48,438 nucleotides of DNA. Source: a virus. The stretch is from the IMG/VR virus record IMGVR_UViG_3300017987_000135, positions 1-48,438 of that record. One strand, written 5' to 3'. The notes beneath the pieces were generated by a model. It was not told where the DNA came from, searched no databases, and saw only the letters and a list, made by a program, of their open reading frames with translations. Below are positions 18,500 through 25,871 of the stretch, piece by piece (positions within the stretch are counted from its first letter, which is position 1; each line of letters begins with the position of its first letter). The translations under genes were made by a program, and so were the position numbers.

Positions 18500-19612
18500 T
18501 TAGTGTTTGATGATGAAGTTCACGTAGACATTCTTCGGGCGAGTCTCGTTCGTGGTTGTAGAGGAGGCTGCACCCGGCGGGAAACTCATCTGCGTCGTCG
18601 TCTGCGTATCGTCTGCGCTCTGCCCTCTATGCTCAAGGTAGGTGTCTGTTCCATCGGACGACTGAGCGGTTGGGAACGTGTGATTGTGTGCCTGAACGCT
18701 GTCTACCTGACGGCTACCTACGTTATCGCCCGAGTTGCCATCGCCTGTGTTCTTGAGGCGGTCAGCAGCGTCAGGGTCGCGGCCCTGGCCGTTGTCCCAT
18801 CCGCGCAAGAAGTAGCCGCGAAGATCAGGCACTCGGAACTTGCCTGCCGCAATGTTGAAGCCGAAGTTCGTGCCGATCGTGAAGTAGAGGTTTGAATATA
18901 CACCGTTCGTTTCGTACCCGGTTCCGTCACAGAAAAGGAATCCGCTCGGCGCGTTACTCATCGAGCCCCATGGAAGGATCGTGCCCGCAGGCACGACATT
19001 CGTGTCGAACCCTGGCCAGGAATCCCGCGCTACACCACCAAGCGTGATGCTGTTGCTTACGGTGAGGTTCGAAGCGACGACGAGGCTATCCTGACACTCG
19101 GCATAGTAGAAGCTCTGCGTGGTACCCGTCTTGTAGACGATCGTCTGTGTGTTCGTAACGACCCGCAGGATCTCGGATGAGTCGGCGCTCTGGATTACAC
19201 CAGTACCGCCTTTCGACTGGTCCCACAGCGGGTTCCAGTAATCCGCCTTGGGCGCGCCAGTAACGATTCCAGAGCCCTGGAATACCGTGAAGTATCCTGC
19301 ATCGACTCCACCGTTCACTGTCACGGTGACGCCGTTCGAGATGTCAAAGTATGTGTCCGCAGCGAACACGAGGTGAAGGTTGGTGGGGAAGGTAACGCTC
19401 TTATCGACATCCCAGCGACCGCCATCGATGACGACGTACGAGAACCTGTCTCCCATCCTGTCCACAAAATTGGTCAGCGTTGTCCCGTTGAGACTGCTGC
19501 CATATTGCGCTGCGAACACACGGTAAAAACTACGCTTCACCGACTGCGAGTACACGAGCACCGCTGAACACATCAGGAAGATCGTGTATACGATTATGGC
19601 TTTCTTGAACAT
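18500..19612 (-). CDS. Tail-collar fibre protein with signal peptide
   Basis: 370 aa; the start is set by AGGAGG just upstream of the ATG at 19612. The N-terminus KKAIIVYTIFLMCSAVLVYS is a signal peptide or anchor. Residues about 40-140 resemble the pectate-lyase-type N-module of tailspikes (GRWDVDKSVTFPTNLHLVFA, VTVTVNGGVDAGYFTVFQGSG). The C-terminal third is a phage tail-collar domain: VPAGTILPWGSMSNAPSGFLFCDG, FNIAAGKFRVPDLRGYFLRGWD, then AHNHTFP and the terminal PKNVYVNFIIKH. The histidines may coordinate metal as in T4 gp12-like tips. Receptor-binding fibre is the likely role. Confidence 0.85.
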   Translation of the reverse strand: MFKKAIIVYTIFLMCSAVLVYSQSVKRSFYRVFAAQYGSSLNGTTLTNFVDRMGDRFSYVVIDGGRWDVDKSVTFPTNLHLVFAADTYFDISNGVTVTVNGGVDAGYFTVFQGSGIVTGAPKADYWNPLWDQSKGGTGVIQSADSSEILRVVTNTQTIVYKTGTTQSFYYAECQDSLVVASNLTVSNSITLGGVARDSWPGFDTNVVPAGTILPWGSMSNAPSGFLFCDGTGYETNGVYSNLYFTIGTNFGFNIAAGKFRVPDLRGYFLRGWDNGQGRDPDAADRLKNTGDGNSGDNVGSRQVDSVQAHNHTFPTAQSSDGTDTYLEHRGQSADDTQTTTQMSFPPGAASSTTTNETRPKNVYVNFIIKH

Positions 19613-19620
19613 GTCTCCTC

Positions 19621-20247
19621 CTAAGAGCCGAGCGTGATGGCGTCGGTGATGTAAACGCGCCCGTCGACCTCGATGGCCAGATACCACGTGGTCGAAGAGC
19701 CCGTGTGAGTTATTGAGTGCGAGTATGCCCCAGACGAATCCGTGATGACCGTCCATTCAACGCTCGTGTCTCCGCCTGTTGGGACCGACAATGTGACATC
19801 GTTCGGGTTCGTGTTGTCGTCGATGAGCCACATCCGCAAAGAGGTGTACGTGAGGTTGTCCGGGTGATCGTTTACCTGGATGGATATCGTGGCCGTGTTA
19901 CTCACCACGCTAGGTGTGCCAAGGGTTAGGTTCGGCAGCGCGGCCAGCTCAAGCAGCAGAGCCCTGGTGACCCACATCTCTACGCGGTCGCCGTCGCAGA
20001 AGGTGTTGGCAATAGTGCCATCGGCTGCTCGCTCGATCGTCGCGACCTTGGTCGTTGCGTCGAACGCTGTCACCTTCACGATCTCCTTCGTGGCGTCCGT
20101 TGCTCGGACCAACACGAGGTAGAAGTAGTCGTCGTTCGTGATCGTTGGCCATCCGGACACGCTTGAGACCGTCATCGTGAGGTCAGTGTCCGTGATGTCT
20201 CCATCCAGCGTCGTCCGGATGTAGTTTGCAGGCAACGGTGCGTACAT
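19621..20247 (-). CDS. Virion fibre-base/appendage protein
   Basis: 208 aa; ATG preceded by AGGAG. Residues about 8-95 carry a widespread phage module (TTLDGDITDTDLTMTVSSVSGWP, EIVKVTAFDATTKVATIERAADGT, DGDRVEMWVTRALLLELAAL) found at the N-termini of fibre and appendage proteins. The C-terminal half is an Ig-like domain containing NTNPNDVTLSVPTGGDTSVEW. Unlike the next seven genes it lacks a signal peptide, so it is probably assembled directly on the virion and may link fibres to the tail. Confidence 0.75.
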   Translation of the reverse strand: MYAPLPANYIRTTLDGDITDTDLTMTVSSVSGWPTITNDDYFYLVLVRATDATKEIVKVTAFDATTKVATIERAADGTIANTFCDGDRVEMWVTRALLLELAALPNLTLGTPSVVSNTATISIQVNDHPDNLTYTSLRMWLIDDNTNPNDVTLSVPTGGDTSVEWTVITDSSGAYSHSITHTGSSTTWYLAIEVDGRVYITDAITLGS

Positions 20248-20258
20248 GATCGAGTCTC

Positions 20259-20531
20259 CTATCCGATGTCAAAGCCGGAGTCGTATCCGCTGTCGTAGGC
20301 ACCACCAGGGGTGTATGCCCCGCCGTGTAGCGGGTAGTCACCGATAACTGGACTGAATGCCGCGACGTCAGTCGTCTTCGAGTCATCCTGAAACACGATG
20401 AAAGCGCGGTTGATTCTAAACTGGTCGGCCGACACTGACGCAGTGAGCTTCGTCCCCTGGCTGATCTTCTGGCAATGGCTACTGCCGGAGGAACTCGTCG
20501 AACAACTACCGGTGTTGCACGTACTGCTCAT
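20259..20531 (-). CDS. Small Ser/Cys-rich virion protein
   Basis: 90 aa; start overlaps the upstream stop as ATGA. The N-terminal 20 residues are rich in Ser and Cys (CNTGSCSTSSSGSSHC). The middle SADQFRINRAFIVFQDDSKTTDVAAF looks like a beta hairpin, and the C-terminus is Gly/Tyr-rich (GGAYDSGYDSGFDIG). Co-translated with the Ig-like baseplate-type protein. Function not recognised. Confidence 0.65.
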   Translation of the reverse strand: MSSTCNTGSCSTSSSGSSHCQKISQGTKLTASVSADQFRINRAFIVFQDDSKTTDVAAFSPVIGDYPLHGGAYTPGGAYDSGYDSGFDIG

Positions 20532-20875
20532 GATGCTTCCGCAAACTGCTCGTAGACCCGAAAAGACTGTTTATCCAGAACCGTCTGTGCTCCCGATGAG
20601 AACGTGATGATTATCTGCCCCTCGTAACGACCCGGGGTCAGGTCCTCCAGGCCGTCAGATGGCCAGGAGAGCCGCACGTAGCCGGTCTCGCCTTCGTCGA
20701 CCTTCGTCATGGCCTGCTCGAAGAGCGTCGTTGCAGAGCCTTTCATGCGAAAGCGGAACGCCAGGGTGGTGTTGCTCCCGGACACATCGACGGGCTCATC
20801 GTTCGAATCGTTCTTCAGTTGAAAGATAACGTCAGGGAGTGTGTCGTTCGCTACGACGCGGATAAGTGAACTCAT
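20528..20875 (-). CDS. BppU-like Ig-fold baseplate protein
   Basis: 115 aa. The ATG overlaps the upstream stop (ATGA), which excludes the longer in-frame reading. The sequence follows the N-domain of phage upper-baseplate proteins: LIRVVANDTLPDVIFQLKND, then LAFRFRMKGSATTLFEQAM, GYVRLSWPSDGLEDLTPGRYEGQ and a final strand DKQSFRVYEQ. This domain is a small beta sandwich that attaches receptor-binding parts to the tail. Family assignment by pattern recognition only. Confidence 0.7.
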   Translation of the reverse strand: MSSLIRVVANDTLPDVIFQLKNDSNDEPVDVSGSNTTLAFRFRMKGSATTLFEQAMTKVDEGETGYVRLSWPSDGLEDLTPGRYEGQIIITFSSGAQTVLDKQSFRVYEQFAEAS

Positions 20876-21495
20876 AGAAGCCAACTCTCCCCTTGGGCAT
20901 CGGTCTCGGCACCAACACCCTGATTGCTGTAGAAGAAGATCGCATCGGCCAGGAGTCGCCTGTACTCCCCCTTGTAATAGCCTGCGAGCTGCGGGTTGTA
21001 GAAAGCCTTGCTTGGCATCGAGAGGAGCTTCATGGCCGTCCCTGCGGCCCAGCACTCGTACCAGCGGTTGAAGAAGTGAGTCGGGATGTAGACCGCGCAG
21101 GGCGATGGGACGATAACGAGGTCCATCGTGAGCCCATCCGCCTCATCCTCGCTGGGCTCGACGGCAAGCTTAATCATCGGCCCGTCATCGCCATCGAAGA
21201 GAGAGTAGTCCTCCCCAGCCGTCATCAAGGAATCCTTGTACTTGCAGGTGCCGTCCTTGATCGTCTCCACCCTCGTGCAAGCGATATCCACGTGAGTCGT
21301 GTCGTAGTCCAGGTCGTAATCGACCACGTCTTCGATCAGGCCAATCGTATCGGCCTCAATCGTCCAGCCCTCTGTCCTTCGGAAGAACTCGATGATAATG
21401 TTACGCGCTTCCTGGAGCATCAGCGGCTTGGGAGCGCCAGGAACGATCGTGACGACATGCGGCAGGAGGCATGATTCGATTTCAGTTTTCGCCAT
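20872..21495 (-). CDS. Head-tail adaptor / tail tubular A-like protein
   Basis: 207 aa; ATG preceded by GGAGAG. Pattern of the podovirus tail-tube-A/adaptor family: N-terminal helix LMLQEARNIIIEFFRRTEGW, a beta insert with a bound-water-type loop DGDDGPMIKLAVEPSED, and a C-terminal helical part IPTHFFNRWYECWAAGTAMKLLSMPSKAFYNPQLAGYYKGEYRRLL. This bundle forms a ring under the portal in P22/T7-like phages. It follows a smaller adaptor of the same operon. Assignment inferred from layout and helices. Confidence 0.7.
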   Translation of the reverse strand: MAKTEIESCLLPHVVTIVPGAPKPLMLQEARNIIIEFFRRTEGWTIEADTIGLIEDVVDYDLDYDTTHVDIACTRVETIKDGTCKYKDSLMTAGEDYSLFDGDDGPMIKLAVEPSEDEADGLTMDLVIVPSPCAVYIPTHFFNRWYECWAAGTAMKLLSMPSKAFYNPQLAGYYKGEYRRLLADAIFFYSNQGVGAETDAQGESWLL

Positions 21496-21504
21496 CTGAC
21501 TCTC

Positions 21505-21843
21505 CTACAGCGCTACACGGTCATTGAACTCCCGGAGATGCTGCTTGGATAGATCCATGTTGTCCACGTCCTCGGCATCCTCGCCAAGAGCGCGCCAGCA
21601 GACGTAACTGCACAACGCGGCGCGGTACTCCGTACGCATTGAAATCGTTGAGTTGGTGGCCGTTGCCTCGTCCGGCGCGTCGATCACCACTGAGGTAAGG
21701 TGGAAGGCGTCCGGGGCCAGACGCCATATCTCCTGGAGGCCATCGCTGATGTACCGGAGGAGTCGCGTATCGCCCCAGCGATACTCCTCTACGGTGTCGG
21801 AGATCAGGTCTCTCACTCGACTGATGATGTCCGCTGCTGTCAT
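21505..21843 (-). CDS. Small head-completion adaptor
   Basis: 112 aa; ATG preceded by GGAGAGG. N-terminal pattern MTAADIISRVRDLISDTVEEYRWGDTRLLRYISDGLQEI is the usual opening of phage DUF6682/gp16-like head-tail connector proteins, with a C-terminal helix containing YRAALCSYVCWRALGEDAEDVDNMDLSKQHLREF. It would sit between portal and tail tube. It is short even for the family but complete. Confidence 0.7.
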   Translation of the reverse strand: MTAADIISRVRDLISDTVEEYRWGDTRLLRYISDGLQEIWRLAPDAFHLTSVVIDAPDEATATNSTISMRTEYRAALCSYVCWRALGEDAEDVDNMDLSKQHLREFNDRVAL

Positions 21844-21861
21844 CGCTGGCCTCTCCAGTCC

Positions 21862-22230
21862 CTATTCCCCGCTGTAGACGGGCTGGGACTCCCTCATCCC
21901 GGTCTCAATCTCTTCGCTCTGCTTCAGAGCGTCGTAGATATGCCTGCGGATGGTTTCAGTCTTCCACTTGTCACCGACGTGAATCTTCAGCTCGTCGGCC
22001 TTCTGGATAAGCTCGTCGCGGAGCATGTCCTTGATCTCGGTCGGGGCGGGCGCGTTCAGCTTAGTCTCTACAGCCTTTGCGGCCCGGATCTGGCCGTCGC
22101 GCTTCTGCGCTTCGACGCAAGCGTCCCGCTCTTCCTGAGAGATCGGGATCATGTCCGGGCGCTGAGCCTGGATTGGGGTCCACTGGAGAACCACGTTGGT
22201 GCCGCGCCTGCGCAGATACGATTCGGTCAT
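21862..22230 (-). CDS. Small head-associated protein with SAP/HeH-like helix-extended-helix
   Basis: 122 aa; ATG preceded by AAAGGAAG and a GC-rich hairpin. The stretch LRDELIQKADELKIHVGDKWKTETIRRHI has the spacing of a helix-extended-loop-helix (SAP/HeH) motif, often found in small phage head proteins. The first 35 residues are extended and basic. Lies between the decoration-like gene and adaptors. Possible nucleic-acid or capsid binding; inferred. Confidence 0.65.
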   Translation of the reverse strand: MTESYLRRRGTNVVLQWTPIQAQRPDMIPISQEERDACVEAQKRDGQIRAAKAVETKLNAPAPTEIKDMLRDELIQKADELKIHVGDKWKTETIRRHIYDALKQSEEIETGMRESQPVYSGE

Positions 22231-22255
22231 GTCGCTTCCTCTTTCGTGTTGTGTC

Positions 22256-22283
22256 CCCCGGGGCGGAGTAAACCACCCCGGGG
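22256..22283 (-). other. Intercistronic GC hairpin
   Basis: Two CCCCGGGG blocks (22256-22263 and 22276-22283) can pair around a 12-nt loop between the decoration-like gene and the next gene. No U-tract follows on the transcribed strand, so it is unlikely to be a simple terminator. On the transcribed strand it is followed by ACACAACACGAAAGGAAG and the next start, the same layout as in the rightward operon. Confidence 0.7.
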
Positions 22284-22304
22284 CACTTTGTCGTCAAAGC
22301 CCGA

Positions 22305-22742
22305 CTACACGTTGTTGGACGCGCCGGTCGGGTCGTAGTACAGAACGTGGACGACGATCTTCGCCGTGTCCGCGTCGTTCTTCGGGGTCAGCGTCAGGAT
22401 GGACGCAGCCGTATAAAGGCTGTGAACAGTTGTGGTCGCGGTCGTACCGTCGCCACCGTCACCCATCAGCCACGCGGCGCTGTTGCCGTTCGCGCCGTCG
22501 ATGTAGTCGTCCGCAGCACTCGCGGCATCACCAACGTCGAACGTCAGCGTGCCACCCTCTGCGGTGACCACCTGAGCGGTGACTGCCTCGATGTAGCAGC
22601 CAGCCGGAATCGTCCACAGGTTCACGGTATCGTCAGCAACGACAGTCTCTTTCGAGAAGTCGACGACGATCTGCGCGACCTTGCGGTTTGCCTGGGCTGC
22701 GAGGAGCCCGCCAGCCTTCTTGAAGGTATTCGTCGATCCCAT
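22305..22742 (-). CDS. Probable capsid decoration protein
   Basis: 145 aa; ATG preceded by AAAGGA. Directly downstream of the coat gene, the usual place for decoration or head-fibre proteins. After a basic N-tail (KKAGGLLAAQANRKV) it is almost entirely beta strands with Gly/Thr/Asp loops (VNLWTIPAGCYIEAVTAQVV, GGTLTFDVGDAASAADDYIDG, ILTLTPKNDADTAKIVVHVLYYD). This resembles phage beta-sandwich proteins that coat capsids. Inferred from position and fold pattern. Confidence 0.65.
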   Translation of the reverse strand: MGSTNTFKKAGGLLAAQANRKVAQIVVDFSKETVVADDTVNLWTIPAGCYIEAVTAQVVTAEGGTLTFDVGDAASAADDYIDGANGNSAAWLMGDGGDGTTATTTVHSLYTAASILTLTPKNDADTAKIVVHVLYYDPTGASNNV

Positions 22743-22766
22743 GGTATCCTTTTCCTTTCCGCGTCA

Positions 22767-22784
22767 GGGGGCCTTGCGGCCCCC
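22767..22784 (-). other. GCAA-tetraloop hairpin after the coat gene
   Basis: On the transcribed strand GGGGGCC-GCAA-GGCCCCC forms a perfect 7-bp stem with a GNRA tetraloop, 15 nt after the coat stop. No U-tract follows. It could stabilise the coat mRNA 3' end or lower read-through into the next gene; both are inferences. Confidence 0.75.
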
Positions 22785-22799
22785 GTCAGCAATCATCTT

Positions 22800-23732
22800 C
22801 TAGCCCTGGTAAGCGTACAGCCAACCGAGCGCCTCCGGCTTGACGACCTTGTAACCGTAGACCTGGAGGCCACGGTACAGCGTGCCGAACCCGTTCGGGT
22901 TGCGGAGCGACTCGTTCTTCGTGAGCTGGCTCGCGAACGTGAGCGCGTGGTTCGTGCCGAAGATGCAGTTCGCAACTTCGTTCGCGCCATCGGTCGTGTT
23001 CGTGAGGTTGTTGCTCATGTAGATCGTGAAGCGGTCGATCATGCCGACGCGACCGTTCCGGATCACGCTGGTGCCGTCACCGGCCAGCGAAGCATCCTTG
23101 AGGTCGGACTTCTTAATCATCGCGCACGCCCACGCAGGAAGCACGATCCAGCGTCCCATCTCGGGGACGTTCTGCTCGTCGAGAACCTGACCACAGTCAA
23201 CGATCTTTTCGAGGATGTTGGCCTTGGTCAGCGCCAGCGGCGTACCGCTCACGCCCAGGTTGATGTTCGAGCTGATCGCGCCAGCCGTCGCGCCCTGGTT
23301 GCTAGCATTCGCGGAGCTGTAGATGTCACCGAGGATACCGGTGTCGATCGTGATGGCGAGCTGCTCGGCAGCATCGCCCGTCCACTGTTCGACGTAGTCC
23401 TTGATGTCGGTCTGCTTCTGGTCGACGTCATCGTCGACGAAGGCCCAGTACTTGCCCTTGTCGATGAGCAGATTCGTCGCGGTCGACGTCGGCTGCTCGT
23501 TGACGAGCGTCTGGCCCTTGCGGTAATCACGAATCGTGATGTCGGGAAGCGTGCGGATCTTGACTTCCTGACCCATCTTCGAGATCTGACCCTCGTAGTC
23601 GGTGTTGGAGATCGCGCCGAAAACCGTTCTCGCGTAGAACTTGATGAGCAGTTTCGGAGCGTACAGGGTCGGATGATAAATCATCGTGGTCGACCCAATG
23701 TCCCTGAATCCAGGTGCGGTCGGATATGCCAT
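22800..23732 (-). CDS. Major capsid protein (HK97/P22-type coat)
   Basis: 310 aa; ATG preceded by GGAGGAG. The sequence follows the P22-type coat family: an N-arm (MAYPTAPGFRDIGSTTMIYHPTLYAPKLLIKFYARTVF as the usual opening with sites for contact), E-loop-like part GQEVKIRTLPDITIRDYRKGQ, spine and A-domain VDQKQTDIKDYVEQWTGDAAEQLAITID, and a late GRWIVLPAWACAMIKKSDL typical of P22-like coats. It is preceded by the scaffold gene and followed by a decoration-like gene, the standard order. It builds the icosahedral shell. Confidence 0.9.
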   Translation of the reverse strand: MAYPTAPGFRDIGSTTMIYHPTLYAPKLLIKFYARTVFGAISNTDYEGQISKMGQEVKIRTLPDITIRDYRKGQTLVNEQPTSTATNLLIDKGKYWAFVDDDVDQKQTDIKDYVEQWTGDAAEQLAITIDTGILGDIYSSANASNQGATAGAISSNINLGVSGTPLALTKANILEKIVDCGQVLDEQNVPEMGRWIVLPAWACAMIKKSDLKDASLAGDGTSVIRNGRVGMIDRFTIYMSNNLTNTTDGANEVANCIFGTNHALTFASQLTKNESLRNPNGFGTLYRGLQVYGYKVVKPEALGWLYAYQG

Positions 23733-23764
23733 TTTCTTCTCCTCCAGCCCCGACTATCAGGCGG

Positions 23765-24712
23765 TTACGAGATTCCCTCGATGCGCCCTTCCATCGCGGC
23801 TTCTGTTAGTTCTTGTTCAATTCGAGACGCTTCCTTCACCCGCCCCTGCACGTTGTACTTGATCGCCTTCTGCGTCAGCCTGTTGGCCTCAGCGGCGGTG
23901 TAGTACTTCTTGCTCGCGTTCCTGGCCTCCGCAGAGCGGGGCGTAGGACGAGAGGGTGGAGATACGGTCTCGGGAGCTTTAGGCGCAGCGCCATTCAGCT
24001 TCAGGTAGGTCCTGAAGAATTCTGCAACCCTATCGACGTCACCTTCGCGGTAGGCTTGCTGTGCGATTTCGCCACGTGTAACAGCGGAACCATCGTCCTT
24101 GCCCATGAGCCACTCCATGAAGTCGGGATCAGGCTCGATGCCTCGGGATGGATCACCATTCAGCTTGATCGCACCCGGGCACTGAATCTCGACCTTGGAG
24201 AAGAACAGCTCGCTCTTCAGCGAGTTGAGCTTGGCGTTGATCGTCTCCTGCTGTTCGGTTACGGGCTTCAGCTTGTCCTCAATCACTCCCTCGGTAATCC
24301 GCCCCTGGAGGCCAACCGAGTCCTCATCGACGCTCTGACGTTCCTCTTCCGTCAGGTGTCGGAGATACGGCGGTACGGCATTCGCCGCTTCGCGTTCCTC
24401 TTTCTCCTGCATGAGGCCCTCGATCTTGGATGTCAGGCGAGTGATCTGTTCGGTCTGCTGTCGCACAGTTGCCGACAGACGCGGCACCTCGGCGTTGTAC
24501 TTGCCCTGGAGAACACTCCAGCGCTGCTTGTACGTCTCCGAGTTCTCATCCTCCGAGTGAGGCTGATGCGCGTCCTGCTCCGGTTCATGGCCGTAGTGCT
24601 GGTCAGCCTGGGGCTCATTGGCCTCGGTGTTGACATTCCCGCTCTCTATATCATCGAGAATACGGTCAGCTTCTCTTCCGGCTTCTACCAGTGCTTGTGG
24701 CAGCTTCGTCAT
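23765..24712 (-). CDS. Capsid scaffolding protein
   Basis: 315 aa; I start at the ATG at 24712 (AAAGGA upstream), not the longer in-frame reading. Highly acidic N-terminus, then a long coiled coil at about residues 65-130 (LSATVRQQTEQITRLTSKIEGLMQEKEEREAA), and a basic helical C-terminus (KKYYTAAEANRLTQKAIKYNVQGRVKEASRIEQEL). Immediately upstream of the coat gene, as expected. Scaffolds guide coat assembly and leave the procapsid. No protease motif is visible. Confidence 0.8.
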   Translation of the reverse strand: MTKLPQALVEAGREADRILDDIESGNVNTEANEPQADQHYGHEPEQDAHQPHSEDENSETYKQRWSVLQGKYNAEVPRLSATVRQQTEQITRLTSKIEGLMQEKEEREAANAVPPYLRHLTEEERQSVDEDSVGLQGRITEGVIEDKLKPVTEQQETINAKLNSLKSELFFSKVEIQCPGAIKLNGDPSRGIEPDPDFMEWLMGKDDGSAVTRGEIAQQAYREGDVDRVAEFFRTYLKLNGAAPKAPETVSPPSRPTPRSAEARNASKKYYTAAEANRLTQKAIKYNVQGRVKEASRIEQELTEAAMEGRIEGIS

Positions 24713-24775
24713 TCGTTTTTCCTTTCGTGAGCCCTTCAGGGTCTTCACAGGCGCGGAGCCCGTAATGGTGTTCCG

Positions 24776-25048
24776 CTACAAGTCTTCGAGAAAATCCTCA
24801 GGCCGCTCCAGGTACTCAACGAGATCAGCGTGAGTCAAAGCCATGCCCTGTCCTCGGTATATGGCTGTACCTTCGAGCTGGTCGTTTTTCACCCTCTGCT
24901 CCTGAAGACTGTCTTTCACCCATCGCCGGATGTTTTCGAAACGAGGGTCACCCGACAGACCCAATATCGACTCCAGAACTTTTTTGTCTGGTGATTTCAA
25001 GCGTTCTACCTGTTGCTGAGCCCGATGATGAGGAGCCGGGGGCTTCAT
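24776..25048 (-). CDS. Small protein upstream of scaffold
   Basis: 90 aa; ATG preceded by GAGGAG. Charged and helical (QQQVERLKSPDKKVLESILGLSGDPRFENIRRWVKDSLQEQ) with an acidic C-terminus (LVEYLERPEDFLEDL). The family is not recognised. The position between portal and scaffold suggests a minor head or assembly protein. Confidence 0.65.
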   Translation of the reverse strand: MKPPAPHHRAQQQVERLKSPDKKVLESILGLSGDPRFENIRRWVKDSLQEQRVKNDQLEGTAIYRGQGMALTHADLVEYLERPEDFLEDL

Positions 25049-25067
25049 GCCGGGCTCCTCTAAATCC

Positions 25068-25847
25068 TTACTTCACGCCGATGGCAATCCAATTGCACGT
25101 CAGGCCGTTCGCCACGTTCGTGCAAACAAAACCGGTCGTGCCCGCGCCGGCTGCATAAGCGTTCGTCCCGCCCGTAGCACCAAGTTCATCGACCAGAACA
25201 ATGGGGGTGCCGCTCGCAAAAGCGGTACCGAACGTGACCGCCTCGTCGGCCGTAGCCGTGCCGGTCTCGACACGCCAGGGCGTGTTGGACTCGGACAGGA
25301 GCATCGCGAACCCGTCGACACTCACCGTGTCGCCACTCGCCAGAGCCAGGCCGCTCGAACTGAACGTACCAACCGTAGTCTCCGTGCCAGCAACCGGTAC
25401 CGCGATAGCGACCGTTGCATCCTCGGTCCCGTCCGTAACGTCCGTGGCCGTGACCGTGATCTTGCCGTAGGTGACGTTCGTAGTCGTGGCGTCGTCCGCT
25501 GCCTGGAAGTCCAGGATGAACGTCTGGTTGTCGGCCATGTTGTTCGTAAGGTTGTCCGACTCGAACACGATGCTCAGAAGATTCGAGGCACCCGTAACAA
25601 CAGTGTCCTCGATGAACTTCAGGATCTTGGCCGTGTCGTTGTCCTGCACCATGCCGTTCGCCATCGTGATGTCGCCACCGATGGTCAGGCCACCGGTCTG
25701 CGTCACATCGCCAACCTGCGTCAGCGTGCCGTTGTTGACAATGCTCGACTCGATAGTCAACTCGCCAACACTGAACTGCTCGCGGTCGTTACCGAACGCG
25801 CACGTCGCAATGAGGCCCACCAGGGCCATCGCTACCCATTTCTTCAT
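25068..25847 (-). CDS. Exported lectin-like virion or surface protein
   Basis: 259 aa; ATG preceded by AGGAGAAGG. A signal peptide MKKWVAMALVGLIATCAFG is followed by short beta-helix-like repeats (GTLTQVGDVTQTGGLTIGGDITM). The C-terminus (VTFGTAFASGTPIVLVDELG then FVCTNVANGLTCNWIAIGVK) resembles the H-type lectin end of many tail fibres, whose last strand reads W.AiG. It is unusual for an exported fibre-like protein to lie between portal and scaffold. Role inferred. Confidence 0.7.
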   Translation of the reverse strand: MKKWVAMALVGLIATCAFGNDREQFSVGELTIESSIVNNGTLTQVGDVTQTGGLTIGGDITMANGMVQDNDTAKILKFIEDTVVTGASNLLSIVFESDNLTNNMADNQTFILDFQAADDATTTNVTYGKITVTATDVTDGTEDATVAIAVPVAGTETTVGTFSSSGLALASGDTVSVDGFAMLLSESNTPWRVETGTATADEAVTFGTAFASGTPIVLVDELGATGGTNAYAAGAGTTGFVCTNVANGLTCNWIAIGVK

Positions 25848-25871
25848 ATCCTTCTCCTGCTGGTTCGTTTG

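Noticed and set aside
19680-19694. Second parS candidate (ACCACGTGGT)
   Set aside because: The CACGTG core is there, but the GTT/AAC flanks are missing; it lies inside a coding gene.
22347-23903. 518-codon rightward open frame
   Set aside because: Antisense to coat and decoration genes.
24068-24082. Half parS-like site (CACGTGTAACA)
   Set aside because: Only one half matches the consensus.
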